Of a stretch of DNA of 64,000 bases, positions 20,689 through 31,940 are shown one piece after another. Source of the DNA: Epithemia pelagica (taxonomy: Eukaryota > Bacillariophyta > Bacillariophyceae > Surirellales > Surirellaceae). Where the stretch lies: positions 310,001-374,000 of the forward strand of contig OX337228.1 of the NCBI GenBank assembly GCA_946965045.2, given 5' to 3'. How positions within the stretch are numbered: position 1 is the first letter of the stretch; each line of letters opens with the position of its first letter. Position numbers and translations under genes: made by a program. The notes beneath the pieces are model-generated. The model had not been told where the DNA came from. It saw nothing but the letters and a program-made list of their open reading frames with translations, and searched no databases.

Positions 20689-21189
20689 ACCGACTCAATA
20701 GACTGGTATTTGTGTCTAAGGAAAACTACCTTACACTCCTACATCGACGGACTTACTTTATGATGCCTATTGTGGACTGATGGCGGACAAGTTTGTTGTT
20801 CCTTAGGTTTCTTTGGTTTCTTTGATACCCACGAATGCACTTGGAGATGGTTTCCATTTTTATTTTTGGACCAAACGGACTGGTTCTCTTCTATGATTCT
20901 TTCGACGAATCACATGTGGCATCGCACTGGCAAGGTAGTATATGCTGGGGTGGTTGGTCGATCAATCGATCGGTCAATCTCATTCCAATGCGATGGCAAC
21001 GGTCAACCACGCAGCCGTTCGCAGTTTGTCTCCTCTCTCTTCCTCTCTTCAGGGAACCAAACAGCAGCAAATGGTAACGCAACCATGCCGGCAGGGACGA
21101 TGCTGACACCCACAACCACAAAAAGACAGGGACTGCTTTTTTGTTCAATGAACACTGCCTTTTCTTGATTTGGAGGATACAGTTCCATC

Positions 21190-21660
21190 CTTGACACGGC
21201 ATGTAGCGCTTGAATCAAGGCTGCGATACTTTCACCGGTCACGAGACGATTGCCTCGGATCGAGATCACCAATGTAGGCAAGAGTGACTGCGCCAAATGT
21301 CGAATGTCGTCATCGTTTCAATCACAATCCACCAACCGCAATTCACTCAGTACAGAATAGGGAACATGGATGCTGCTGTACGAGGACGAGTTGGAAGGAT
21401 GCGGTACCAAGAGCACCTTCACAACGACGGGTACAACAGTCGTGGCATTGGGCATGAGCAGTTTGAACAACCCACGAAAATTCCTGGTGACGCGTCGTGG
21501 CAAATTGTGAATCTGGTTGTTGTTGTTGTTGCTGCTAGCAACCGCAATCCTGGTCCTTGTCGATAAAGTAGTGTGGCTCCTGGAAGTGTCCAACAACGAG
21601 GACAAAGAACTCGCAGTATTCGTCGAGTGTCCTGGAGGATAGAGGATGTGAATCGTTTTC
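21190..21660 (-). pseudogene. LRR-protein gene relic
   Basis: The minus strand encodes fragments collinear with the intact LRR protein at 35539-37464: TNTASSLSSLLDT, HNLPRRVTRN, LFKLLMPNATTVVPVVV, LSELRLVDCD, then after an in-frame stop LLPTLVISIRGNRLVTGESIAALIQA. The N- and C-terminal thirds are missing. It lies in the 3' flank of K2, and a sister relic follows K3. Confidence 0.75.
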
Positions 21661-21699
21661 CAGTTTTGTGTCATGCTGTACTGTTGTTCCGCCATTGTT

Positions 21700-22439
21700 G
21701 CTTCCAGATTGATGTGGTCATGACCTCGGCTGGCATTGTCTGGAACTTCTTGCTTTTGCGTCAGATGCTATACAAAACGAGCTCTCCTCGCTTCATGTGC
21801 CGTTGTACCAGGTAGTAGATTCTAGAGGTAGTTCATGAAATTGTTGGTTCTCGACAGGAATGCGAGTTGAAAGCGGAGGAGGTGGTTGGTTGGTTCTTGT
21901 GCTGATGCTTGTTCTATGCGGTGATGATCATGGTGATGACGGTTGCCGACCATGAGCAGGAGGATTGTTCGAAGTAGGTAGTTGTGTGTTTTGTTGGTGT
22001 CATGCCGGCCTCATCAGATAGAGGCAAATCGCAGGGCCAATAAAGGCAAGAAAGTCATGCTCTCGTAGGAAGCATCTCCTACAACTTGACCAAATTGAGC
22101 CAGCCTTTCTTCGGCAGGGGTCGAACGTGAGCTGTTGAAATCACCGGGAAAACTGGTCTCTCTCTTGTTTCTTTGTTTCAATTCTTGTTGCCTTGACTCG
22201 TTTCATGAATGAAGTTTCGATGATCCACCCTGAACCCTGATTTCAAGGACGAGCTTCAAACTCTCCCTCTATATGGATCCATCGATCCGGCCTGCAACGC
22301 CATCTCGGTCACAGCTTCCCTCCCGTGACAAACCGTAGCCCAGAACGAAGCCCGATGTTACGAAAAGGGCAACAATATCCAGAGCATTCTGCTGTACTTG
22401 AGATGATACTAGAGGGGATTCTAAGCACTGCCTGATTGC
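21700..22439. other. Spacer with a possible old glycosyltransferase-gene relic
   Basis: No intact gene. At about 22080-22170 the minus strand reads TSFPGDFNSS...ERLAQFGQVV, which resembles KTSFSRYFNTTLAGT...GTLAQFGRMV of the glycosyltransferase-like family. The match is short and diverged. The same sequence recurs near 29340-29420, and homologous flank lies near 59040-59230 in the opposite orientation. Confidence 0.35.
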
Positions 22440-22978
22440 TTAGTTGCTTCCAGGTTGTTTGATGGCTGGTGGATGTTGGATGCAAGTTTTTTATTCCCCG
22501 TTGTCCTTTTGCGCCCAAATGGATGGCACGACATGCTCGCAAAAGCGTTCACGCCCGTCGACGCATAAAAAACGCCACCATCGCCGCCTCTCATCGGTTG
22601 GGATTTGGGATCTGTAGGTGCGGCGAAAGCTTGAGAGAAACGTGGAGATGCTGATGAGGTCCGACTGTGGAGGCAACTCTCCTGAGAACCTTGAGACACA
22701 ACCACAGAGAAACAAAAGAGCACCGCGCATGGATCAATCGTGCTTCGCTACTGCAAAGGAAAAGACCAACTGCGTTTGTACACGGCCTGTCATGTTCGAT
22801 CGACAGGAACCACTCAATCGGAAACGTGACCAGTGATCTCTTTCCCTCGCCACGAAACTACCAACGAGCGTGTGGAACGTGGGAACTTGGAGATCCGTCT
22901 GCATTCGGACTTTGGAGGGAAAGTTGTCTGTCGAGACACCACAAAAAGACTATTCTTGACTGCAAGGAGGACTACAGA
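22440..22978 (+). promoter_or_regulatory. Conserved 5' flank of Kelch genes
   Basis: About 540 bp upstream of K4 is shared with the 5' flanks of K5 (29690-30233), K6 (39257-39775, other strand) and K7 (58426-58860, other strand). Shared blocks include GCGCCCAAATGGATGGCA, TTTGTACACGGCCTGTCATG and ACTGCAAGGAGGACTAC just before the ATG. In several copies this stretch is open in frame with the gene, but the frame is not kept in all, so 5' UTR plus promoter is the better reading. Confidence 0.45.
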
Positions 22979-24118
22979 ATGGATGTGAGAGAACAAGGGC
23001 GCTTGTCTGGCCTTGTGTTGGACAATGACCCAGAAGAACCATTATCATGGCTCAGAAATGATCAAGACTTGCCTCCCCTTGAGCGGTATGGGCACGCCTC
23101 TGTTGTGGTGCATCCTCCAAACAACATCAACGAACAAATTGTTGTGGTAGTAGGAGGCGAAACACTGGGAGAGTCTGCAACCAATTCAGTGCTCCTCCTT
23201 TTGAATGCTGCTGAAGGATCTAAATGCAAACAGTGGATTGAAGGGCCAGCTTTGAATGAAACGAGATCCTTCCATGCTGCGGTAGTCTGCAATGGCAGCG
23301 TGTACGCCATTGGGGGACACGATTACCGTCCTTTCCGCCTGAACACCATTGAACGGATTGATATCATTGATCTTCTCTCACCCAAGAAATGTGACAACAA
23401 CAAACCATGGATGACACTGACATGTCGATTGTCCGAAGCGAAACACTGCTGTTCCGCTGCCACGATTCACAGCAGGTACATTGTTGTGATCGGTGGACGT
23501 GGAAAATTTGAAAGAGCTTTAACATCAGTTGAAATAATTGATGCCGTGCAAGAAAGTTCACCATATATCTTTCCAGGCCCATCCCTGAACGTGCCTCGTC
23601 AATATTTCGGAACGACTGTAATTGGTTCATGTATTTATGTCGTTGGTGGTACATCTCACGGCATAGCAGCAGAAGCCTTGCGATCAGTCGAGAATTTGAA
23701 AGTGAGCGATTCACACGGTGAAAAGACAAGCATCAACGGAACATCTGTGTTTCCACCTTCTTTGTCATGGACGAGACATGAGGACTTGGCTTTGAGTGAG
23801 CCTCGCTGGGGGCATGCTGTGGCTCGAGTTGGATCATGCTTGATCGTATCAGGAGGTTGTCCCGGTTTTGGTCAGCCTCCTTTACAGTCTGTTGAAGTAA
23901 TGGACACAAAGCGGAACAAAGTATGGAAAATTGTCCCAGAATTGACTGTCCCACGCATTTGGCACACCATGGCTGCTCTTTCGACTGGTATCGTTTGTAT
24001 ATCTGGTTTCAGAAAAAAATCTTGTGAAAGGCTGTCGTTTATGGACAAGAACTCGGTTGTGTTTCGGAATTTGCTCTTGCCTACAAATGGTATACGTCCA
24101 TGTTTGAAGGAAATGTAA
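22979..24118 (+). CDS. Kelch-repeat beta-propeller protein (K4)
   Basis: 379 aa from ATG 22979 (MDVREQGRLSGLVLDND). Kelch strands are VVVVGG, YAIGG, YIVVIGG, YVVGG, CLIVSGG and VCISGF. It is closest to K1 in its central region (shared AVQESSPYIFPGP and PRQYFG), so K1 and K4 occupy equivalent places in successive ~6.6-7.2-kb array units. The frame continues upstream into the conserved 5' flank, but the family start is the MDV codon. Intact; intracellular, function unknown. Confidence 0.8.
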   Translation: MDVREQGRLSGLVLDNDPEEPLSWLRNDQDLPPLERYGHASVVVHPPNNINEQIVVVVGGETLGESATNSVLLLLNAAEGSKCKQWIEGPALNETRSFHAAVVCNGSVYAIGGHDYRPFRLNTIERIDIIDLLSPKKCDNNKPWMTLTCRLSEAKHCCSAATIHSRYIVVIGGRGKFERALTSVEIIDAVQESSPYIFPGPSLNVPRQYFGTTVIGSCIYVVGGTSHGIAAEALRSVENLKVSDSHGEKTSINGTSVFPPSLSWTRHEDLALSEPRWGHAVARVGSCLIVSGGCPGFGQPPLQSVEVMDTKRNKVWKIVPELTVPRIWHTMAALSTGIVCISGFRKKSCERLSFMDKNSVVFRNLLLPTNGIRPCLKEM

Positions 24119-24405
24119 ACCGACTCGATGGACTAATATTTGTATCAAAGTGAAACTAATCTTATACTATCATCATTACATCGAGTCACTAGCTGTGTTA
24201 TACCAATTGTGGACAGATGAGCTGTTTGCTTGTTCCTTAGGTCGAAACTTTGCTTTGGTACCCATGAATCTACTACTCATGGCAAACACCGTAATGATGG
24301 AGTTAGGCAAAGGATTGGCACTTGGAGATGGTTTGCATTTTTGGGGACCACATGGGCTGGTTCTCTTCTCTATGAAATGTTCTCTATCCATTTCGGTTTT
24401 CGGTT

Positions 24406-24612
24406 CTATCGACGGAACGCCAGTGTATACGATTCTCCATTAGCGTGCAAGACAAATGGCGTTATGAGCTCATCGAATCGATCGACACCAAACTTGCCCC
24501 CTCCTCGATCACTGCCCAAACAAGACCCATGAGTACCAATCAGCACCATATCGTGTAGTGTTGTATTGGGTGCCAACAACCAGGCCAGCAAGGGTGTCCA
24601 ATCGTGACTAGG
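24406..24612 (-). pseudogene. Possible PI-PLC X-domain-like fragment
   Basis: A ~65-codon minus-strand frame reads HDWTPLLAWLLAPNTTLHDM followed by VLIGTHGSCLGSD, resembling the start of the X domain of phosphoinositide-specific phospholipase C-like proteins (W..LP..T.L.D..IPGTHDS). It begins after a possible 3' splice site (TTCCTAG) and no further X-domain motif follows. It lies within the ~600 bp (24360-24970) present in this unit but absent from the unit after K1. Weak assignment from one motif. Confidence 0.3.
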
Positions 24613-25127
24613 AATTCAAAGCCTTGCCAAAGGTCGACAACAACAGAAGACAATTAAGTTGGACAAAGCATTTATGGCGAAATAATTGCTTGTCCATGAG
24701 GAAAGAGTTTGTAGCATATCATTTTCCTCGGCTGATGCAGACGTACTGTGTCATCCTATTGAAGAGAAATGACCAAGCCATAGCGAGTGCAGGAAGGTTG
24801 CTTGAAAGAAACTAACGTTCTTGATAACCAGGCTCGAATCCTGTTGTGGCGGGATGCTGGTTCCATTTTGTTTTGTAATCAACGGATGTAATTGGCCGGG
24901 TCTGTTTGAGCTGCACCCGGCATGAGTTCCTGGATGGGGAACAAGGCTGAATAAACCAATACTGGCGAGTCGTTTTGCTGGGCAAGCCACAAATGGCCAT
25001 GTGTATGAGACGAAACAGGGCAAACGACAAAAGAGGAATCATGAGGCAGTTCATCCTGATTTTGGACGCCTCGTTATGGTTGAGAAGGAGCGGCAAACCA
25101 CTTCTACTGGAGTCGTGACCACCACAT

Positions 25128-26284
25128 GAATTGACCAATAGCCACCCAGCTTGCAATGGTATGCGTTATTCCAGACCAATTTTCTTGTGAAGGGTCGTGT
25201 GTGGTTTGCGAGATTTGTTTGGGACCAAAGAACTGGTCTTGTCGTTCTACCCAAAGGAACCCACCAAGATTTGCATGGATCAACATGGAGCCACCATAAC
25301 GAGACCAGACTGTAAAACCGGTTGATCGGGCAAGGGTTCTTGGTTCACCGGAGACGATTCACCTTTGGCAGCCAATGTTTCTGGTTTCTCGATTGATCCA
25401 CCATGGCTGCCGGTGAAGCATCATCCACCAAGTATGTGACTGCCGGAGCATTCCCATCCAACAAGTACCGCAATCGAAAAATGTGCTCCTTGACGGCGTT
25501 CCAAAACAATGCGCAAGGCTGGCCGAAATGTATTCAACACGACACTATCCGTCCAAGAATCGTTCGGTTCTACGTTCAGAGTGTCTTGAGGAGGAGAAGA
25601 AGAAGCCGAGACAAAAAGCCTTGTCCAAGGATAGCAGTGCTGCTGCTGGGATACAAACCACCTGCCTTTTTCACCATACGATACTTGGTGCAGTCCGCCA
25701 GACCCACTACTTTGGCCATGTGGCCAAATGAAGTGACAGAATGGGTTCCTCCGGTCGAATCGGAGGCAATGGGCAATGGGACGACGACCATACCGTTCAT
25801 CGTCGTCTCGTCGCTCGGCAACAAACCAATCAACCAGCGAAGATCGAACCACTCTCTCTCTCTGTGCCGTTGCTAGTCGTGTCGTCTTTGGCATGGAAGA
25901 GAATGGACTGCTTGAGAGAAGTCTCAGAGCAGAGAAGGCGCCATCGTTTATCTTACACATGGTTGACGGTTGACGCCATCATCATCCTCATCGTTGATCG
26001 TTGCAATCTAATGTAGCGTCTGTTCGCTGTACGCGGTTCTAGTTGAACGCGTCGGGCGAGCCGCGCGCCAGAAAAGCGCACCGTGCTCCCCACAACAATC
26101 TCCAAGAAAGAGAAAGCAACCAGATTCCGCAGAAAGAGAAGAGAAACAAACATACCTTACCCTCTCGATCTTGATCCTCTCGAACACAGTCTAGAATGTC
26201 GAAAAGCATTGATCCACTCCGACCAACCACAGCAGAAATCAAGTACAAAAGTCGTTAGCACATGACAGAACATGAGAAGAAAAG
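25128..26284. repeat. Second copy of the 1157-bp identical tract
   Basis: Matches 17889-19045 base for base as far as I can read, ending at the G/A difference 19046 versus 26285. After that point the two units differ by several substitutions per 100 bp. No gene is called inside it. Confidence 0.7.
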
Positions 26285-26783
26285 AAGAAAACGATACACG
26301 GTCCAGCTTGGTCGGCACCGTCACCTTCAAGAATCTATCGTTTGCCAAGAAGAGCCACGTAGTAGGTCAATCAGAAGGATTTCCACCTCCATAATCGCAG
26401 GCTCTTTTCGTGTTGCGGTCTTTACAAATCTAAATGCAGGATCGCGTACCTCGACAGTCCAAGAGGAACATGAACGTGCACCCAGCAGCGGTTCGGAACG
26501 TATTGAACGTTTCAAGATACAATAGCGTGGAGATGCCCACTTTGGAAGGAACTCGTTGAGACTCATGGCACATACAGCAAAAAAATATACCCGTAGGCAT
26601 TACACTGGGTTCGGTCGTAACTGCATGTTTGACAGGAGCCGTTCGGTCGTCACTGCATGAGTTTGACAAGCATCGACAGAAACCTACAAAACAAACTGGC
26701 AATCACACAATTTCAGATCCGACTAGGAGGGAAACTTGTCTGAAGAGAAACACCATCACCATTGTTTTGTTTTCGACGGCAAC

Positions 26784-27917
26784 ATGGATGTGAGCAACCA
26801 AACACGCTTGTCTGGCCTCTTGATGGGAATTGATCAAGATGAACCAAAATGGACCAGAAATGACCAAGGCTGGCCTCCCCTTGACCGGTATGGGCACGCC
26901 TCAGTTGTCGTGCATTCTCGAGCCAACAACATGGAAGAAATGGTTGTGGTAGTAGGAGGCGAAAAACTGGGAGAGCACGCAAACAATTCAGTGTTTCTCC
27001 TGAATGCTGCTGAAGAATCTAAATGCAGACAGTGGATACAAGGGCCACATATGAATGAAGCGAGATTATGGCACGCTGCGGTTGTCTGCAACGGCAGCGT
27101 GTACGCCATTGGTGGAAACAATGACCATCATTCCCTCCTGAACACCATTGAGCGCATAGACATCATTGACCTTCTCTCAGCCAAGAAACGTGATAAAGAG
27201 AACCTTTGGAAAACACTGACGTGTCGATTGTCCAAAGCAAGAAAGTACTGTTCCGCTGCCGCGATTGACAACAGGTATATTGTTGTACTTGGTGGATTGG
27301 GTGGATTGGGTGCGGTTCTAGAGGCTTTGGCATCGGTTGAAATAATTGACACCATGCACGAAAACCAACCAAATGTCTTCAATGGTCAACCCCTGAATGT
27401 GCCTCGTTATTGCTTCGGAATGACTGTGATTGGTTCGTGTATTTATGTTGTTGGTGGTACATCGAAAGGGGAATGCTTCAACTCAGTCGAGTGCTTGAAA
27501 TTGAGTGACTCACGTGGTGACGGGACAAACAACAAGGGTGAATCGATATTCCCTTCTTCTTTGTCATGGGCTATACATGTTGACTTGGCTTTGACTGAGT
27601 CTCGCTGGGGGCATGCTGTGGCTCGAGTTGGATCATGCTTGGTCGTATCAGGAGGTTGGGCCGGTAGTTCTTGGTCTCGTTTACGGTCTGTCGAAGTAAT
27701 GGACACAAAACGCAACAAAGTGTGGAAAATGGTTCCAGAAATGACTGTCCCACGCTCATATCACAATATGGTTACTCTTTCGACTGGTATCGTTTGTATA
27801 TCCGGTGTTGGAGAAAAATCCTGTGAGAGACTGTCATTGGTTGACCAGAACTCGGTCGTGTTTCGCAATTTGTTGTTGGGTACAAATGGTACACGTCTAT
27901 GTTTAAAGGAAATGTAA
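26784..27917 (+). CDS. Kelch-repeat beta-propeller protein (K3)
   Basis: 377 aa from ATG 26784 (MDVSNQTRLSGLLMG). Sister of K2 with the same Kelch layout; it lacks two residues (LE) near the first blade and carries changes such as SGGCPG to SGGWAG, CIFVVGG to CIYVVGG and SGDGE to SGVGE. Most differences from K2 replace amino acids and fall in turns between strands. Intact frame. The flanks upstream are far more similar to K2's flanks than the genes are to each other. Confidence 0.8.
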   Translation: MDVSNQTRLSGLLMGIDQDEPKWTRNDQGWPPLDRYGHASVVVHSRANNMEEMVVVVGGEKLGEHANNSVFLLNAAEESKCRQWIQGPHMNEARLWHAAVVCNGSVYAIGGNNDHHSLLNTIERIDIIDLLSAKKRDKENLWKTLTCRLSKARKYCSAAAIDNRYIVVLGGLGGLGAVLEALASVEIIDTMHENQPNVFNGQPLNVPRYCFGMTVIGSCIYVVGGTSKGECFNSVECLKLSDSRGDGTNNKGESIFPSSLSWAIHVDLALTESRWGHAVARVGSCLVVSGGWAGSSWSRLRSVEVMDTKRNKVWKMVPEMTVPRSYHNMVTLSTGIVCISGVGEKSCERLSLVDQNSVVFRNLLLGTNGTRLCLKEM

Positions 27918-28419
27918 ACCTACTCAATAGACTGGTATTTGTGTCTAAGGAAAACTACCTTACACTCCTACATCGACGGACTTACTTTATGATGCCTATT
28001 GTGGACTGATGGCGGACAAGTTTGTTGTTCCTTAGGTTTCTTTGGTTTCTTTGATACCCACGAATGCACTTGGAGATGGTTTCCATTTTTATTTTTGGAC
28101 CAAACGGACTGGTTCTCTTCTATGATTCTTTCGACGAATCACATGTGGCATCGCACTGGCAAGGTAGTATATGCTGGGGTGGTTGGTCGATCAATCGATC
28201 GGTCAATCTCATCCCAATGCGATGGCAACGGTCAACCACGCAGCCGTTCGCAGTTTGTCTCCTCTCTCTTCCTCTCTTCAGGGAACCAAACAGCAGCAAA
28301 TGGGAACGCAACCATGTCGGCAGGGACGATGCTGACACCCACAACCACAAAAAGACAGGGACTACTTTTTTGTTCAATGAATACTGCCTTTTCTTGACTT
28401 GGAGGATACAGTTTCATCC

Positions 28420-28940
28420 TTTGCACGGCATGTAGCGCTTGAATCAAGGCTGCGATACCTTCACCGGTCACGAGACGATTGCCTCGGATCGAGATCACCA
28501 ATGTGTACAAGAGTGACTGCGCCAAATGTCGAATGTCGTCATCGTTTTAATCACAATCCACCAACCACAATCCCCTCAGTACAGAATAGGTAATATGGAT
28601 GCTGCTGTACGAGGACGAGTTGGAAGGATGCGGTACCAAGAGCACCTTCACAACGATGGGTACAACAGTCGTGGCATTGGGCATGAGCAGTTTGAACAAC
28701 AAACGAAAATCCTTGGTGACGCTTCGTGGCAAATTGTGAATCTGGTTACTGTTGCTGCTGCTAGCAACAGCAATCCTGGTCCTTGTCGATACAGTAGTGT
28801 GGCTCCTACAAGTGTCCAACAACGAGGACAAAGAACTCGCAGTATTCGTCGAGTGTCCTACGCCAGTCCAGTCCGTGGAAGAACTTGTCCCAGAAACGGA
28901 GGATAGAGGATGTGAATCGTTTTCCAGTTTTGTGTCATGC
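28420..28940 (-). pseudogene. LRR-protein gene relic (second)
   Basis: Parallel to 21190-21660 but slightly longer at its 5' side (SSTDWTGVGHSTNTASS, homologous to STTDWTSGGDLTTNTASS of the intact gene). It has the same in-frame stop after WLVDCD, so the disabling mutation predates the tandem duplication. It lies downstream of K3. Confidence 0.75.
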
Positions 28941-30233
28941 TGTACTGTCATTCCGTTTTTAGCCATTGTTGCTTCCAGATTGATGTGGTCATGACCTCGG
29001 CTGGCATTGTCTGGAACTTCTTGCTTTTATGTCAGATACTAAGCAAAACGAGCTCTCCTCGCTTCATGTGCCGTTGTACTAGGTAGTAGATTCTAGAGGT
29101 AGTTTCTGAAATTGCGAGTCGGAAGAGGAGGAGGTGGTTGGTTGGTTCTTGTGCTGATGTTTGTTCAATGTGGTGGTGATGATGGTGATGACGGTTACCT
29201 ACCATGAGCGGGAGGATTGGTGGAATTGGATAGTTGTGCGTTTTGTTTGTATCATGCCGGCCTCATCAAAGAGAGGCAAATCGAAGGGCCGATACAGGCA
29301 ACACAGTCATGCTCTCGTAGGAAGCATCTCCTACAACTTGACCAAAGTGAGCCAGCCTTTCATCGGCGGGGTCGAACGTGAGCTGTTGAAATCACCGGGA
29401 AAACTGGTCTCTTTCTTGTTTCTTTGTTTCAATCCTTGTTGCCTTGACTCGTTTCATGAAGGGAGTTTCGATCATCCACCCTGAACCCTGAACTCAAGGA
29501 CGAGCTTCAAACTCTCTCTATGGATCCATTGCCTGCAACGGCATCTCGAACCTCGTCCAGCGTTCACAGCTTTCCTGCCGTGACAAAGAAGGAAGCCCGC
29601 CGAAAAGGGCAACAATATCCAGAGCATTCTGCTGTACTTGAGATGATACTAGAGAGGGGATTCTAAACACTGCCTGATTGCAGACCAGTCTCTTTGGTTG
29701 CTCATATTGGATGGCTCTGTTGGATGCAAGTTTTTTATTGCGCGTTTTGTGCGTTGTTGCGCCCAAATGAATGGCATGACATGCTCGCAGCGATGCGTTC
29801 TCGCCCGTCGACGCATACAAAACGCCAGCACCATCCTCTCATCCTGTTGTCTGTCCTTGATGCGCAGCAAAAAAGATGCGTGAGGAGAGGAACGTGGAGA
29901 TGCTGATGAGGTCCGAGTCCGACTGTGGAGGCAACTCTCCTGAGAACCTTGAGACACAACCACAGAGAAACAAAAGAGCACCACGCATGGATCAATTGTG
30001 CTTCGCTACTGCAAAGGAAAAGACCAACTGCGTTTGTACACGGCCTGTCATGTTCGATCGACAGGAACCACTCAAGCGGCAGCGTGACCAGTGATCTCTT
30101 TCACTAGCCACGAAACTACCAACGAGCGTGTGAAACGTTGGAACGTGGAGATCCGTCTGCAGTCAGACTTTGGAGGGAAGTTGTCTGTCGAGACCACAAC
30201 AACACCATTCTTGACTGCAAGGAGGACTACACA

Positions 30234-31364
30234 ATGGATGTGAGAGAACAAGGGCGCTTGTCTGGCCTTGTGTTGGACAATGACCCAGAAGAACCAGCAT
30301 CATGGAACAGAAATGACCATGACTGGCCTCCCCTTGATCGGTATGGGCACGCCTCTGTTGTTGTGCATCCTCCAAACAACAACAAGGAAGAAAGTGTTGT
30401 GGTAGTAGGAGGATGTAAATGGTTAGAGCTCGCAAATAATTCAGTATTCCTTGCAAATGCAGCTCAGCAATCTAACTGCAGACAGTGGATTGAGGGGCCA
30501 GCTATGAATGAAGCGAGATCCTTCCACGCTGCAGTAGTCTGCAACGACGGCTTGTACGCCATTGGTGGACGAAATGATAGCCACTCCGACCAGAACACCA
30601 TTGAACGGATTGATATCATTGACCTGCTCTCACCCAAGAAACTTGATAAGGAGAGCCAATGGAAACCATTGACGTGTCGATTGTCGAAAGCAAGATGGGA
30701 CTGTTCCGCTGCCGCGATTCACAACAGGTACATTGTTGTGGTTGGTGGACGTGAAACGGGCAAACGAGCTTTGACATCGGTTGAAATAATTGACACCGAG
30801 CACGAAAGTCAACCATATATATTTCCAGGCCCACCCCTGAACGTGCCACGTCGTGATTTTGGAATGACTGTGATTGGATTGTGTATTTATGTTGTTGGTG
30901 GTACATCTAACAACTTGGAAAAAGGACAAGGCTTGAAATCAGTCGAGTGCTTGAAAATGAGTGACTCACGTGGTGAAGGGACAAACAACAAGGGTACATC
31001 TGTGTTTCCACCTTCTCTGTCCTGGACAATACATGAAAAATTGGCTTTGAATCAGCCTCGCTATGGGCATGCTGTGGCTCGAGTTGGATCATGCTTGGTC
31101 GTATCAGGAGGGTGTCCCCTTCGTTCTCAGACTCGTTTACAGTCTGTTGAAGTAATGGACACAAAACGGAACAAAGTGTGGAGAATGGTTCCAAAAATGA
31201 CTGTCGCACGCGAAGGTCACACCATGGTTTCGATTTCGACTGGTATTATTTGTATTTCTGGTTTGGGAGAAAACTCGTGTGAAAGACTGTCATTGATGGA
31301 CAAGAACTCGGCCGTTTTTATGCGTTTGTTGTTCAGTGCACGTCCATGTAAAAAGGACATGTAA
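30234..31364 (+). CDS. Kelch-repeat beta-propeller protein (K5)
   Basis: 376 aa from ATG 30234 (MDVREQGRLSGLVLDND). Strands are VVVVGG, YAIGG, YIVVVGG, YVVGG, CLVVSGG and ICISG. The C-terminus is shortened and altered (RLLFSARPCKKDM instead of NLLLGTNGTRPCLKEM). It is the last plus-strand member and opens a third array unit of which only this gene and its 5' flank are present. Intact frame. Confidence 0.8.
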   Translation: MDVREQGRLSGLVLDNDPEEPASWNRNDHDWPPLDRYGHASVVVHPPNNNKEESVVVVGGCKWLELANNSVFLANAAQQSNCRQWIEGPAMNEARSFHAAVVCNDGLYAIGGRNDSHSDQNTIERIDIIDLLSPKKLDKESQWKPLTCRLSKARWDCSAAAIHNRYIVVVGGRETGKRALTSVEIIDTEHESQPYIFPGPPLNVPRRDFGMTVIGLCIYVVGGTSNNLEKGQGLKSVECLKMSDSRGEGTNNKGTSVFPPSLSWTIHEKLALNQPRYGHAVARVGSCLVVSGGCPLRSQTRLQSVEVMDTKRNKVWRMVPKMTVAREGHTMVSISTGIICISGLGENSCERLSLMDKNSAVFMRLLFSARPCKKDM

Positions 31365-31940
31365 ACCGACTGGATGGACTGGTATTTGTGTCCAAGGAAA
31401 ACTAATTCTCAGTATCATGTTTCATCCAATCACTTTTGCTGTGTCAGGACAATTGTGGACAGATGGACTTGTTTGCTTGTTCCATAGACAATTCTTTGAT
31501 AACCATGATCTACTATTCATGGCAAACACGTAATTAAAATGTTGGGCAAAGGATGCACTTGGAGATTGTTTGCGTTTTTAGGAGTACCTTTTTGGACCAC
31601 AAGGGCATGTTTTCTGGTTAATGGTATACTCTATATCTTCATTTCGGATCTCGCTTTTCTCGATAGAACGCCATCGCATATGGCTGGTAACTGGGTTGGC
31701 TGATCCCTCAAGAGTTTATAACTCTTGGATCTCAATTTAAGTAGGGGTCAAGTTCCCACCAGATTCAACGATCGAGAGTGGGTCATCCCGCACCTCCCGC
31801 CATAGTCTACATCTTTGTCAAAAGCGCGGGGTCATAGTTTATGCGCGGTTCATGACTCGTGACTCGTGACACTTTGTCGGTCGGTGTCACGCTCTCTTCT
31901 TCGTTTTTGTATAGGCATTGTCTTTTGTGACCATGACACA
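31365..31940. other. Spacer, end of Kelch array
   Basis: The first ~150 bp still resemble the 3' flanks of other Kelch genes (GACTGGTATTTGTG, TTGTGGACAGATGGACTTGTT). The remainder is unlike anything else in the window and shows no gene. Confidence 0.4.

Noticed and set aside
22667-22978. N-terminal extension of Kelch K4
   Set aside because: The frame is not kept in the equivalent flanks of other paralogues, all of which share the MDV start.
24784-24860. tRNA-like sequence (GGCTCGAATCC)
   Set aside because: A T-arm-like motif is present but no matching acceptor, D or anticodon arms can be found at the right spacing.
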